Source: JBBIRG01 sp964410965
Lineage (GTDB): Bacteria; CLD3; SB21; JBBIRG01
DNA: 64,000 bases
Direction of reading: 5' to 3'
NCBI GenBank assembly: GCA_964410965.1
Contig: CAYPIY010000005.1
Coordinates: 283,665-347,664 of the forward strand
Under the pieces are notes generated by a model, which saw only the letters and a program-made list of their open reading frames with translations, ran no database searches and was not told the origin of the DNA. The position numbers and the translations under genes are program-made. Below, piece by piece: positions 53,691 to 63,600 of this stretch (position 1 is the first letter of the stretch; the number at the start of each line of letters is the position of its first letter).

Positions 53691-55079
53691 GTGGAAGCAG
53701 TTAAAGAAACGACTCATGAACACGGACACGGCGAACCTCCCTTAATCGAGGGACCGGCGACATTCAAATCCATCACGGAGGACATCAGTTCGATCACCGA
53801 GAAAAAACCTCCGCGTCTCTGGTTTTACGCTTTTGCGGGCGCGCTTGTGTTCCTGGCGGCTTTCCTGATGTCGGTCGGGTTCCTTCTGCTGGAAGGCACC
53901 GGGATCTGGGGCATTTCCGTCCCTGTGTCCTGGGGACTCGCTATCGTGAACTTTGTATGGTGGGTCGGGATCGGCCATGCCGGTACTCTGATTTCCGCGG
54001 TTTTGTTCCTTCTCCGCCAGCGATGGCGCACGTCCATCAACCGTTTTTCCGAGGCGATGACCTTGTTCGCCGTGATCTGCGCGCTGGTGTTCCCGGGCAT
54101 CCATGTCGGGCGTATCTGGGTGACCTACTGGTTCGCGCCGGTGCCCAACCAGATGTCGATGTGGCCGAATTTCCGGAGCCCGCTGCTTTGGGACTTCTTC
54201 GCCGTCGGCACGTATTTCACCGTATCGCTGATGTTCTGGTATGTCGGCCTGATTCCCGACCTGGCAACGCTGCGCGACCGCGCGAAAACACGCACCCGTC
54301 AGTTGATCTTCGGAATCTTAGCGCTCGGATGGCGCGGGGGCAACCGGCAGTGGAAACATTATGAGCTTGCGTACCTTCTGCTGGCCGGACTTTCCACACC
54401 GCTCGTATTGTCCGTGCACAGCATCGTCAGCACCGACTTCGCGACCAGTCTTCTGCCCGGATGGCACACCACGATCTTCCCGCCCTATTTCGTCGCCGGC
54501 GCGATTTTCTCCGGTTTCGCCATGGTGATGACGCTGACGATTATCGCGAGGAAAATTTACAATGTAGGGCACATCATCACATTATACCACCTGGAAAATA
54601 TGGCGAAAGTGCTGATGGTGACAGGTATGATGGTCGGGTACGCCTACAGCTGCGAATTTTTCATCGCGTGGTACAGCGGAAACGATTACGAGACGTTCGC
54701 GTTCATCAACCGGGCTTTCGGGCCGTACTGGTGGGCGTACTGGAGCATGATCATCTGCAACGTCGTTGTCCCCCAGGTGTTCTGGTGGAGAAAAATGCGG
54801 ACGAACCTTGCCGTGCTGTTCATCGCGTCCATCCTGATCAATGTGGGCATGTGGTTCGAGCGGTTTGTCATCATCGTGACGCTGCACCGCGATTTCCTGC
54901 CGTCCAGCTGGGATTATTATTCCCCGACCGTATGGGACTGGCTGACCTATCTCGGGACGTTCGGGCTGTTCTTTACGTTCTTCTTGCTGTTCCTGCGCTT
55001 CCTTCCGATGATCTCGATGGCGGAAGTCAAGGCGGTGCTTCCGCAGGCCGACCCGCATCACGGGAACGGGAAACACTGA
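53691..55079 (+). CDS. actC: Alternative complex III quinol-binding membrane subunit ActC (NrfD/PsrC family)
   Basis: 462 residues from a GTG start with AGGA 6 nt upstream. About ten transmembrane helices follow a 40-residue cytoplasmic N-terminus. Motifs such as WWVGIGHAGTLISAVL and FWYVGLIPDLATLRD are typical of the NrfD/PsrC-like ActC proteins that hold the quinol site. It lies 118 nt after actB, in the same direction. The usual next genes (actD, actE, actF and oxidase subunits) are not here: a bidirectional terminator follows at once and then a minus-strand gene. The rest of the complex must be encoded elsewhere or be absent. Confidence 0.93.
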   Translation: MEAVKETTHEHGHGEPPLIEGPATFKSITEDISSITEKKPPRLWFYAFAGALVFLAAFLMSVGFLLLEGTGIWGISVPVSWGLAIVNFVWWVGIGHAGTLISAVLFLLRQRWRTSINRFSEAMTLFAVICALVFPGIHVGRIWVTYWFAPVPNQMSMWPNFRSPLLWDFFAVGTYFTVSLMFWYVGLIPDLATLRDRAKTRTRQLIFGILALGWRGGNRQWKHYELAYLLLAGLSTPLVLSVHSIVSTDFATSLLPGWHTTIFPPYFVAGAIFSGFAMVMTLTIIARKIYNVGHIITLYHLENMAKVLMVTGMMVGYAYSCEFFIAWYSGNDYETFAFINRAFGPYWWAYWSMIICNVVVPQVFWWRKMRTNLAVLFIASILINVGMWFERFVIIVTLHRDFLPSSWDYYSPTVWDWLTYLGTFGLFFTFFLLFLRFLPMISMAEVKAVLPQADPHHGNGKH

Positions 55080-55097
55080 TATTCATTTCAAAGCATG

Positions 55098-55129
55098 AAA
55101 AAAGCCGTTGTTCTGCAACGGCTTTTTTT
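55098..55129. terminator. Bidirectional terminator between actC and pfk
   Basis: The inverted repeat AAAAAAGCCGTTG/CAACGGCTTTTTT with a 5-nt loop lies between convergent genes. The A-tract and T-tract make it functional on both strands. Confidence 0.9.
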
Positions 55130-55152
55130 ATTTGGATGTCCGGTAAAACGGT

Positions 55153-56262
55153 TTAATCCCCGAAACAGATTCCCAGGTCGCGCGCGGTGATCATTGTATC
55201 GGAATTCAGCGGGACGCACTTCATGCGGTTGGTGGCCTGTTCGAGAGGTACGTAAAGAACGGTCGGCGGGGCCAGCGCGACCATAACGCCGTTCTGTCCT
55301 TCATCCAGCGCGCGCACGGCGGCGGCGCCGAACCGCAGAGCCAGCAGACGGTCGAACGTGGTCGGCGAACCTCCGCGGAGCAAATGCCCGAGCACCACGC
55401 AGCGGGATTCACGTCCGGTCAGTTTTTCAAGCTGATGGGAAACCTGTTCTCCCGCTCCCCCGAGCCGTTCCAGCTTGCCTAATTCTTTCTCGACCACGCT
55501 TGTCGTTCCTCCGGCCGGCTTGGCGCCTTCTGCAACGACAATCATGAAATGATGTTTTCCGGTACGGGTTTTCGCTTTGATATGGGCAGCGACTTTATCG
55601 AGGTCATAGGGAACTTCGGGTATCAGGATCACGTCGGCATTGCTGGAAACGCCGGTATTCAGGGCGATCCATCCGGCGTAGCGGCCCATCACTTCAACGA
55701 CCATGATGCGCTGATGCGCCTGGGCCGTGGCGTGAAGGCGGTCGACGCATTCGGTCGCAAAACCGACCGCCGTGTCGAATCCGAACGTAATGACGGTTTT
55801 GTCGAGGTCGTTGTCAATCGTCTTGGGTACGCCGATGATGCGAACTCCTTTTTTGTATAATTCATGGGCAATACTGAGCGATCCGTCTCCCCCGATGGCG
55901 ACCACGGCGTCGATATCATTTTCTTTCAGGCCCTGGACGATCTCATCCGTGCGGTCGACTTCCACCATGTTGCCGTCCTTATCCTTCATCGGGTAACGGA
56001 GCGGATTTCCCCGGTTCGTGGTGCCGATGATCGTTCCCCCGAGCGAGGTGATATTCCGGACAATTTCGCGGTTGAGCGTAATCAGTCCGCCGCTGGGATA
56101 TTGTTCGGTCAGGAAGACGCCGTTATATCCGTCGCGGATACCGAAGCATTCCCATCCGCGGTTGCGTGCGCAGTACACGACAGCGTGAATAACGGCGTTA
56201 AGGCCGGGCGCATCTCCTCCGCCGGTGTTTATGGCGATTCGGCGTATCGGTTTGTTTGACAT
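55153..56262 (-). CDS. pfkA: 6-phosphofructokinase
   Basis: 369 residues. The N-terminal TGGGDAPGLNAVI binds the phosphoryl donor, GGDGS (about 119-123) is the donor-specificity motif, PKTIDNDL holds the catalytic Asp region, and MGRYAGWIA and LGHLLRGGSPT complete the fold. Gly in GGDGS favours ATP over pyrophosphate, whereas the Lys in PKTIDND is typical of the PPi/mixed 'group III' enzymes. ATP use is therefore likely but not certain. The enzyme phosphorylates fructose 6-phosphate in glycolysis. GGAGGA lies 7 nt before the ATG. It is 36 nt after the EamA gene on the same strand. Confidence 0.92.
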   Translation of the reverse strand: MSNKPIRRIAINTGGGDAPGLNAVIHAVVYCARNRGWECFGIRDGYNGVFLTEQYPSGGLITLNREIVRNITSLGGTIIGTTNRGNPLRYPMKDKDGNMVEVDRTDEIVQGLKENDIDAVVAIGGDGSLSIAHELYKKGVRIIGVPKTIDNDLDKTVITFGFDTAVGFATECVDRLHATAQAHQRIMVVEVMGRYAGWIALNTGVSSNADVILIPEVPYDLDKVAAHIKAKTRTGKHHFMIVVAEGAKPAGGTTSVVEKELGKLERLGGAGEQVSHQLEKLTGRESRCVVLGHLLRGGSPTTFDRLLALRFGAAAVRALDEGQNGVMVALAPPTVLYVPLEQATNRMKCVPLNSDTMITARDLGICFGD

Positions 56263-56298
56263 GGTGGATTCCTCCGGATTGGGTGGTAAGGTTGAAAA

Positions 56299-56751
56299 TT
56301 ATTTATGAGCGGTGCGTGACAGCTGGATCAGGACGATCCCGATCACGATGGCGGTCAGGCCCGCGGCGATTTTCCAGTCCATCGGCTGATCCCCGCGGAT
56401 CAGTCCGAACAACGTTCCGGCGATAGGGGAAAACGCGAACGCGATGGCAAGCGTGACTCCAAGGTTCTCCGAGGTAGCGAGAGCGGAGTAAAAACTCCAC
56501 ATGCCGAGGCTCCCGGCGATGATCCCGCCGCCGATGATGATCATAAGCCATGCCTTCCAGTCTGAAGGATTTGCGATGTCCTTCCACGCGGGTATGGACA
56601 GTAAACCGAGAATCACAAGCGCGACGGCTGTCCGCAACGTAATCCCGGCGATCGGCGGAATGCCCATCGCCTTTAGACCGGCTTTTTCAAAATATCCGCC
56701 CAATCCCCAGGCGACGCCCGCAAGAATGGCGAAGACCAAATAGGTTTTCAT
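56299..56751 (-). CDS. Small EamA-domain membrane protein (half-size DMT transporter)
   Basis: 150 residues from the ATG at 56751 with GAGG 6 nt upstream; the frame is open to 56802. It has about five hydrophobic helices and a single EamA domain (FEKAGLKAMGIPPIAGITLR, and a closing GIVLIQLSR). Most drug/metabolite transporters have two such domains; one-domain members are thought to work as dimers. The substrate is unknown. The phosphofructokinase gene follows 36 nt downstream on the same strand, so they may be cotranscribed. Confidence 0.8.
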   Translation of the reverse strand: MKTYLVFAILAGVAWGLGGYFEKAGLKAMGIPPIAGITLRTAVALVILGLLSIPAWKDIANPSDWKAWLMIIIGGGIIAGSLGMWSFYSALATSENLGVTLAIAFAFSPIAGTLFGLIRGDQPMDWKIAAGLTAIVIGIVLIQLSRTAHK

Positions 56752-56881
56752 CGTGCACCTCAAATGACCTTTGAATTTATTGCAAGTTGAACTCAAATTC
56801 AAGAATTATCGGATGCGGTTGCATTTGATTTTTAGAATTTAATTTTATAAGATGAGCTGAGATTACAAAGGAGAATATGTC

Positions 56882-58201
56882 ATGAAAAAAGAAATCGATC
56901 CCCGGAAACGGCTATTGAGTCCCATTCTTGAGTTTATACAAGCCGAAACCACCGGCGGATTATTTCTATTGTGTTGCGCGATACTGGCGATGGTACTCGC
57001 GAACTCAGCGATATCGGATAAATATTTCGATTTCTGGAAAACGCCCCTGACGGTTGGTTTCGGCACATGGGAGCTGTCCAAATCCCTATTTCTATGGATC
57101 AACGACGGGCTGATGGCGATATTCTTTTTTGTGGTAGGACTGGAAATCAAGCGCGAACTGATGGCCGGCGAATTATCAACCGTGAGAAAGGCGATGCTTC
57201 CGATAGCCGCGGCCCTGGGCGGGATGGCCGTTCCGGCGTTGTTCTATACGGCATTCAACTACGGCGGCGAAGGCAGGAACGGATGGGGAATTCCGATGGC
57301 GACCGATATCGCTTTCGCGCTGGGATTTCTTTCTCTCCTCGGAAAACGCGTGCCCGTATCCCTGAAAATATTCCTGACCGCGCTCGCGATTGTAGACGAT
57401 CTCGGTGCGGTCATCGTCATCGCCGTTTTCTATACCGCCGATCTTCATGTGCTTCATCTTGTTACCGGATTGATTTGTTTTGCGGCGCTGATCGGGGTCA
57501 ACAGGATGGGAATCCGTAAAGTCACGGTTTACGTGATACTGGGAATCATCATGTGGGTGGCGTTCCTGAAATCGGGAATCCATCCGACTCTGGCGGGCGT
57601 TCTGCTCGCGTTCACGATTCCGTCGCGTATTAAAATCGATTCAAAAGCTTTTCCGGATCACTGCCGGAAACTGATCGATGAATATGAAAAAGCGGATGAG
57701 TGCGGCAAACCGATGTTGTTATGCGAATCCCAGCAGACCGCCGTACAATCGATTGAAACAGCGTGTCATTACGCGGAATCCCCGATGCAGAGGCTTGAGC
57801 ACAATCTCCATCCGTGGGTAACCTTTTTCATCATGCCGGTATTCGCGGTTGCCAATGCCGGAATCGTTCTGAACGCGGAATTCATCACCAACGCGGTCGA
57901 TCCGATCAGCATCGGTGTTTTCCTCGGCCTGGCTTTGGGTAAACCGGTCGGGATCACGCTGTTTTCATGGATGGCCGTAAGATCAAAAATCGCGAGCCTG
58001 CCTGAAAGTGTGAGTTGGAAATCCATACTCGGCATCGGCTGCGTGGCCGGAATCGGATTCACCATGTCGCTTTTTATCGCCGACCTGGCGTTTAGCCTTT
58101 CGCATCAGCTGGATATCGCGAAAATCGGAATATTCACGTCATCCATCGCCGCCGGATTTTTAGGATGGCTGATCCTGCGAACGGGAAATACTTCAAAATA
58201 A
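56882..58201 (+). CDS. nhaA: Na+/H+ antiporter NhaA
   Basis: 439 residues, slightly longer than the E. coli protein, with about twelve transmembrane helices. The family motifs ATDIAFALG and LAIVDDLGAVIVI contain the paired Asp residues that bind sodium and protons; FFFVVGLEIKREL is also typical. It exports Na+ in exchange for protons to control pH and salt. An inserted hydrophilic stretch (about 255-305, KLIDEYEKADECGKPML) lies between helices, as in many NhaA proteins outside Proteobacteria. AAGGAG lies 8 nt before the ATG. It is transcribed alone, divergent from the EamA/pfk pair. Confidence 0.95.
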   Translation: MKKEIDPRKRLLSPILEFIQAETTGGLFLLCCAILAMVLANSAISDKYFDFWKTPLTVGFGTWELSKSLFLWINDGLMAIFFFVVGLEIKRELMAGELSTVRKAMLPIAAALGGMAVPALFYTAFNYGGEGRNGWGIPMATDIAFALGFLSLLGKRVPVSLKIFLTALAIVDDLGAVIVIAVFYTADLHVLHLVTGLICFAALIGVNRMGIRKVTVYVILGIIMWVAFLKSGIHPTLAGVLLAFTIPSRIKIDSKAFPDHCRKLIDEYEKADECGKPMLLCESQQTAVQSIETACHYAESPMQRLEHNLHPWVTFFIMPVFAVANAGIVLNAEFITNAVDPISIGVFLGLALGKPVGITLFSWMAVRSKIASLPESVSWKSILGIGCVAGIGFTMSLFIADLAFSLSHQLDIAKIGIFTSSIAAGFLGWLILRTGNTSK

Positions 58202-58263
58202 AGTGATCCAAAGGAAAAGGCATCCGGTTGTCCGTCCCTGTCCGGACGAAGGAACGGATGAGA

Positions 58264-58494
58264 TCATTGGGCGTGTGAGGGATGTTCAGGTTTTGCGTCT
58301 TTCAGGTATTTTTCCTCCAGATGCGCGATACGGATCATATTTTCGAATACCTGATCGGAGATACGTTCTTTTTCGGATTTCGGAATGAACGGATTTTCAA
58401 GAAAATAAATCAACCGCCGGTTGGAATCTTTCAGCAGGTTCAGCGCCGTGATCTGGGCGCTTTCGATCGTCTTGAATACGGGATTTGTCATCAT
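58264..58494 (-). CDS. Small unrecognised protein
   Basis: 76 residues from the ATG at 58494 (AGGG 5 nt upstream; a GTG at 58500 and an ATG at 58491 are alternatives). It has no signal peptide or membrane helix. The sequence is mainly helical and charged (ITALNLLKDSNRRLIYFLEN, SDQVFENMIRIAHLEEKYLK) with a Pro/His-rich end. I do not recognise a family. It stands alone, convergent with nhaA, 212 nt downstream of the small membrane-protein gene. Confidence 0.5.
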   Translation of the reverse strand: MMTNPVFKTIESAQITALNLLKDSNRRLIYFLENPFIPKSEKERISDQVFENMIRIAHLEEKYLKDAKPEHPSHAQ

Positions 58495-58705
58495 GGTCAC
58501 CCTGGGTTTTTCCTTTCTGTCATTCCGTTCCGGATGAAAACATACCGTTTATCACACCATGAAATGAAAAGTAAACGCCAAAAACCCTTGATTTCCGTGC
58601 GATTATCGCAAATATCGTAAAATTTTTTCGATTATGTGACGCAGGTCACTCAGGAAAAGGCATGGATCAAGAAATGTGTGACGCAAAACACAGCCGCCGA
58701 TTCCC

Positions 58706-59065
58706 TCAACCGCGAAGCAGGCGATCCGCAATTGCCGATAAAAAGCAGCCTGCGGCCGTTGCGGTCAGATCATAGAAGTCAACCGGATAATCCCAGAGCG
58801 CATACTGAGCGAATTCCCATAAAGTCAGAACGATAAATGTCATAACAGCGAACCATCCAAATCGGATGATTTTGAGGGCGGATGGACGGGCAACTATATG
58901 TTGAAACAGAAACGGCAAGCCGGATGCGGCGAAAAAATTCGGTAATATGCCCGTCAAAAACTTAAACCACGCCGGCCAGGGAATACCGGAACTTCTGAAC
59001 AGGCGGACGGCCAATATGCCCGTAAAACAAATTACGATGATGTATGGACGCGAGCGCTTGGTCAT
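58706..59065 (-). CDS. Small unrecognised membrane protein, weakly VanZ-like
   Basis: 119 residues with three or four hydrophobic helices (about 8-25, 37-55, 66-88 and 98-115). The end, YPVDFYDLTATAAGCFLSAI, resembles the D-x-x-D-L-x-x-x-x-x-G pattern of VanZ-like and related small membrane proteins; this is only suggestive. It starts 38 nt after the purF stop on the same strand and may be read through from purF. There is no clear Shine-Dalgarno. Confidence 0.55.
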   Translation of the reverse strand: MTKRSRPYIIVICFTGILAVRLFRSSGIPWPAWFKFLTGILPNFFAASGLPFLFQHIVARPSALKIIRFGWFAVMTFIVLTLWEFAQYALWDYPVDFYDLTATAAGCFLSAIADRLLRG

Positions 59066-59103
59066 GAATTAGTTATATCGGGAAAAAAACCGGAGTATCG
59101 CGA

Positions 59104-60477
59104 TCAGGGGGAGCAGCCTGTTTTATCTTTGTCCGAAACCTCGATCGGGTAATTCCCGCTGAAGCAGGCGGTGCAGTAATCTTTTTCGTCGTGCGGGACG
59201 GCGGAGAGCATGCCTTCCAGCGACAGGTATTCGAGGCTGTCGGCGCCGATCTGCTGCCGGATATCCTCTTTGCTCAGCTTGTTGGCGATCAGTTCGGTCC
59301 GCGTGGGAAAATCCATGCCGTAGTAGCATGGCGCGATCACCGGCGGGCTGCTGATGCGGACGTGCACTTCCTTCGCGCCGGCTTTGCGGATCATCGCGAT
59401 CAGCAATTTCAAAGTGGTCCCGCGGACGATGGAATCATCCACCAGTACCACGCGCCGGCCGTTTAGGACTCCGGTGACCGCGTTGAATTTTACCTTTACG
59501 CTGAGGTCGCGCATCGACTGAAGGGGATGAATGAACGTCCGCCCGACATAATGATTGCGGATCAGGCCGAGCTCGTATTTGAGATTCGATCTTCTCGTGA
59601 ATCCGAGAGCCGCGGTGTTGCTGGAATCGGGAACGCTGATAACGATGTCCGCGTCGGCGGGATGCTCCAGCGCGAGCTGTTTGCCCAGCTTGCGGCGCGC
59701 CTTGTCGACCGTGTCGCCGAAGATCTTGCTGTCGGGCCGGGAGAAATAAACGAATTCGAAAATGCAGTGCGCCGGGCGGGGTTTTTCCCAGTAAAAATTT
59801 TCGCTGTGAATCCCGTCCGCCGTTACGACGATCATTTCACCCGGCCGGAGGTCGCGCTCGTATTCAGCGCCGATAATATCCAGCGCGCAGGATTCGCTCG
59901 CAAAGACGACGGAGCCGTTCAGCTTTCCGATGCACATCGGGCGGATGCCCTGCGGGTCGCGAGCGGCGATGAGTTTATCTTTCGTCATCAGCAGGAGCGA
60001 ATAGGCGCCGCGGATCTGGCGGAGCGCGTTTTTGATCTGGTCCTCAACCGGCAAAACGCCAGCATGAGCCGTCAGGTGCAGGATGACTTCGGTGTCGCTG
60101 TTGGAGTGCAGGATCGCTCCGCGGTTCTGCAGGAATTCTTTCAGGTCCTGGTAATTCACGAGGTTGCCGTTGTGCGCCGCGGCAAGCTCGCCGGAACTGA
60201 TCGTCGCGAGGAACGGCTGGGCGTTTTCGATCATGCTTCCGCCGGTGGTGGAATAACGGTTGTGCCCGACCGCGCATGTTCCCGGCAACCGCTCGAATAC
60301 CGTTGGATCGCGGAACACGTCCGATACATATCCCATGCCGACATGCCGGTGCAGCCTCTCCCCGTCAGACGTGACGATGCCCGTCGATTCCTGGCCGCGG
60401 TGCTGAAGCGAATACAGACCAAGATAAGTCAGCTTCGCCGCTTCAGGATGATTGAATATGCCGAATACTCCGCACAT
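59104..60477 (-). CDS. purF: Amidophosphoribosyltransferase
   Basis: 457 residues. The sequence starts MCGVFGIF, so Cys2 becomes the glutaminase nucleophile after removal of Met only, without the propeptide of the B. subtilis enzyme. The N-terminal glutaminase domain has LQHRGQESTG, GHNRYST and AAHNGNLVN. The phosphoribosyltransferase domain has the PRPP loop VVLVDDSIVRGTT. Four cysteines (CIFEF, APCYYG, YCTAC) match the [4Fe-4S] ligands of the Bacillus-type enzyme. It makes 5-phosphoribosylamine, the first step of purine synthesis. No other pur genes are nearby. Confidence 0.96.
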   Translation of the reverse strand: MCGVFGIFNHPEAAKLTYLGLYSLQHRGQESTGIVTSDGERLHRHVGMGYVSDVFRDPTVFERLPGTCAVGHNRYSTTGGSMIENAQPFLATISSGELAAAHNGNLVNYQDLKEFLQNRGAILHSNSDTEVILHLTAHAGVLPVEDQIKNALRQIRGAYSLLLMTKDKLIAARDPQGIRPMCIGKLNGSVVFASESCALDIIGAEYERDLRPGEMIVVTADGIHSENFYWEKPRPAHCIFEFVYFSRPDSKIFGDTVDKARRKLGKQLALEHPADADIVISVPDSSNTAALGFTRRSNLKYELGLIRNHYVGRTFIHPLQSMRDLSVKVKFNAVTGVLNGRRVVLVDDSIVRGTTLKLLIAMIRKAGAKEVHVRISSPPVIAPCYYGMDFPTRTELIANKLSKEDIRQQIGADSLEYLSLEGMLSAVPHDEKDYCTACFSGNYPIEVSDKDKTGCSP

Positions 60478-60630
60478 AAAATATACGCTTTCTTTTAATG
60501 ACGCGGCAATCTATGGAAAAATATCGTCTTCGGCAAATAAAAAACAAGCTCCCTTTCTGCATAAAATCTCAATATGGCATTATTTGCAATGATGAAGAAC
60601 TAAAGTTAATTAATGATTTCTAAAAAATAA

Positions 60631-60659
60631 TTGTTAAATTGATTTGTCTAAACTATATT
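60631..60659 (+). promoter_or_regulatory. Candidate promoter of the FG-GAP protein gene
   Basis: TTGTTA (60631-60636), a 17-bp spacer and TATATT (60654-60659), about 40 nt before the start codon at 60700, in a very AT-rich divergent region shared with purF. Confidence 0.45.
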
Positions 60660-60699
60660 CTGAAATAGAAAACAGTTAAAATTTAATCAAGGAGATGTT

Positions 60700-63600
60700 A
60701 TGAAAATAGCATTTACAGTATTTACGGTATTATCTCTGATATCTACACTTGCGACAGCGCAAACATTTACAGATTTAGGGGCATCATTAATACCGGCATG
60801 GAATAGTTCAGCCGCTTGGGGGGATTACGACAACGACGGTGACCTTGATGTTGTTATTGCAGGATATATAGACGGATCGGGAACGACATCAACAAATCTT
60901 TATAGAAATGATGATGGTGTTTTTGTGAATAGCGGAATGGTTTTTTCTGGCGCAGGAGCTTCAGCGTTGGCATGGGGAGATTATGATAATGACGGAGATA
61001 TTGATATTATTATCTCAGGAAAAGTTAGCGGATCAAATGATTCCACTTTGCTTTACAGAAACGATCAAACTTTTTTTACTAAGATTAATTCTTCATTTTT
61101 TAAAGTATTGTCTGGCACCCTTGCCTGGGGAGATTATGATAACGACGGGGATCTTGACTTACTTATCGGAGGATCGGATCAGTCTAATTTATATCGTAAT
61201 GACGGAGGCGACTCTTTCACGCCAACAAATGCCATCACAGAAACTCTTGCGAACGGTACATTTACTTGGGGAGATTACGATAAAGATGGTTGGTTGGATT
61301 TTGCCATGATTGGCAGAATTACATCTAACACTTTCGTTGCCCGTGTGTATCATAACAACCAGAATGGAACTTTTACTGATATCAATGCCGGGTTATGGGG
61401 CGTTAGGTACTCAGCTGCAGCCTGGGGTGATTTTGACAATGATGGTGATCTAGACCTTGCTTATGCCGGTAATTATAATTCATTACGTGACTCAACAATT
61501 CTTTACAGAAATGATAATGGCCTTTTTACAAATTCATCAATACCTTTCATATCATTAAGACAATGTTCAATGGACTGGGGTGATTATGATAATGATGGTG
61601 ATTTAGATTTGTTAGTTTCGGGTGATTCAAGTGCAACGGGAGCAGCCGGAGCCAGCCATACTTTAATATACAGGAATGAAAGAGGAACACATTTTACAAG
61701 AATAGATTATGGTCTTGTAAAAATTCGTCAAGGTATGGCAAGATGGGGTGATTTTGACAATGACGGGGATTTGGATATTTTAATTTGCGGTTATATTTCA
61801 TCAAGTAATTATACATCTAAAATATATAAAAATAACTTGATGGATGACCTTTCATCATTATCGGTACCTGTTGGTACGTTTGTACGACAGGATACCGTAA
61901 CAATAACATGGAACCGTATACATAGCATCCCCGATCAATCTCTTTCATACAATATCAACATTTTTTGGGTTGATGAAGATGAATACTTCGTATCGCCAAT
62001 GGCAAATACGAACAGCGGAAAAAGATATGTTGCCGGTATAGGCAATTGCATGTTGGATACCAGCAAAACATACTTCAATCTGGAAGGCGGAAAATATTAC
62101 TGGTCTCTACAAACAGTTAATCACGCATTTCAGGGATCAGAATTTACATCAATAGACAGTTTTGAAATACCTTATGAACCTTTCTTCGTAAAGAATAAAA
62201 ATCAGATTGATTTCGGTATGACTATGATCGGTAGTCCGGTTTTTGATACAATAACAATAACCAATGATGGCAATGTTCCGCTGATCATCGACACCATCTA
62301 TATCTCCGATCCGTTAAATTTTGATTTCACGCATTCCGTCGACACGATCCCGCCGGGCGAAAGCCGCGACGTGCACCTGATGTTCGATCCGTCGGAATAC
62401 GGAATCCATGAAGACGCGCTGGTCTTCATTCACAACGCCCAAAGCTCGCCGGATACGGTGTACCTGAAAGGTTCGGTGTTATTCGCTAAAATCGCCGTCA
62501 GCGATACGGTTCTCACCGGCCTGGTGAACGAGAACGGAACGGACAGCACGGCGTTTAAAATTTATAATCAGGGAATGACCGGACTGACCTATGCCATATC
62601 CGAAAGCGAAAACGCCTTTACATTCCTGAAGAAAATACGATCCCATGAAAACCAAAAACCCAGGCATCAAAACCTTTCCGGACCGGTATCGCTGGAAGCC
62701 GATCTTGCAGAGTCAACGGAATCCGGGACCAGATTCACCGAAGCATTCGGGGATATGACCGCTTACGGCTTTAATCTTAAAACAGTTCCTGATCAGTTTG
62801 TACGATTCGATCTGACCGAGCCCGGCACTATCTTTTTGAAGGGTACGGTTCCCCAATCATTCTACGCTGCGGATTTCTCCACCGACGGATCGGTGTATTA
62901 CGCCGTGGATGATGTGAGCAAACAGTTTGGCGTCATCGACACGGCCACCGGGGATTTTACGGTTCGGGGACCGCTTACAGGTCTGACGGGATATGTTACG
63001 GGCATGACCGTCGATCCTACGGATGAAACGATTTATCTGACGGTCACTGACGGATCTTCAGCCGGTTTTCTCTACACGGTCAATCCGGAAGACGGAACTC
63101 CCTCGCTGATCGGCACGATCACGAATATGGCCATCCCGATCGCCATCGGCGCCAGCCCGGCCGGGATCCTGTATTCGTATGACATCACGACCGACAGCCT
63201 TTATGTGATCGACAAGGCTACGGCGTTCGGCTCCGCAGTGGCTTCGTTAGATTTCAACGCAACCAACGCACAGGGAATGGATTTTGATCCTACGGACGGT
63301 CTTTGCTACCTTGCTTCGTATACCTCACCCAACGGATACCTGAGAACGGTTGATCTGAATACCGGCATCACAACCATTATCGGGGCTTTTCCGAATCAGG
63401 AAATCGACGGGTTCGGCATCCTGAAAACCGGACTGCCGTGGGTGTACGCCCAGCCGACGTCCGGAACGATTCTGCCGGGTGATTCTGCTGAAATCAACGT
63501 TTATTGGTACGGAAAAATCCCGGCGGAAATAGTCGTGCCGATGGACGGTTATTTCCATATCGCCTCCGACGATACATCAAGCCCCAATGTCAGCGTAAGT

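Noticed and set aside
59527..60498. 323-residue plus-strand open frame inside purF
   Set aside because: Antisense to purF, with a composition typical of a reversed GC-rich gene and no family resemblance.
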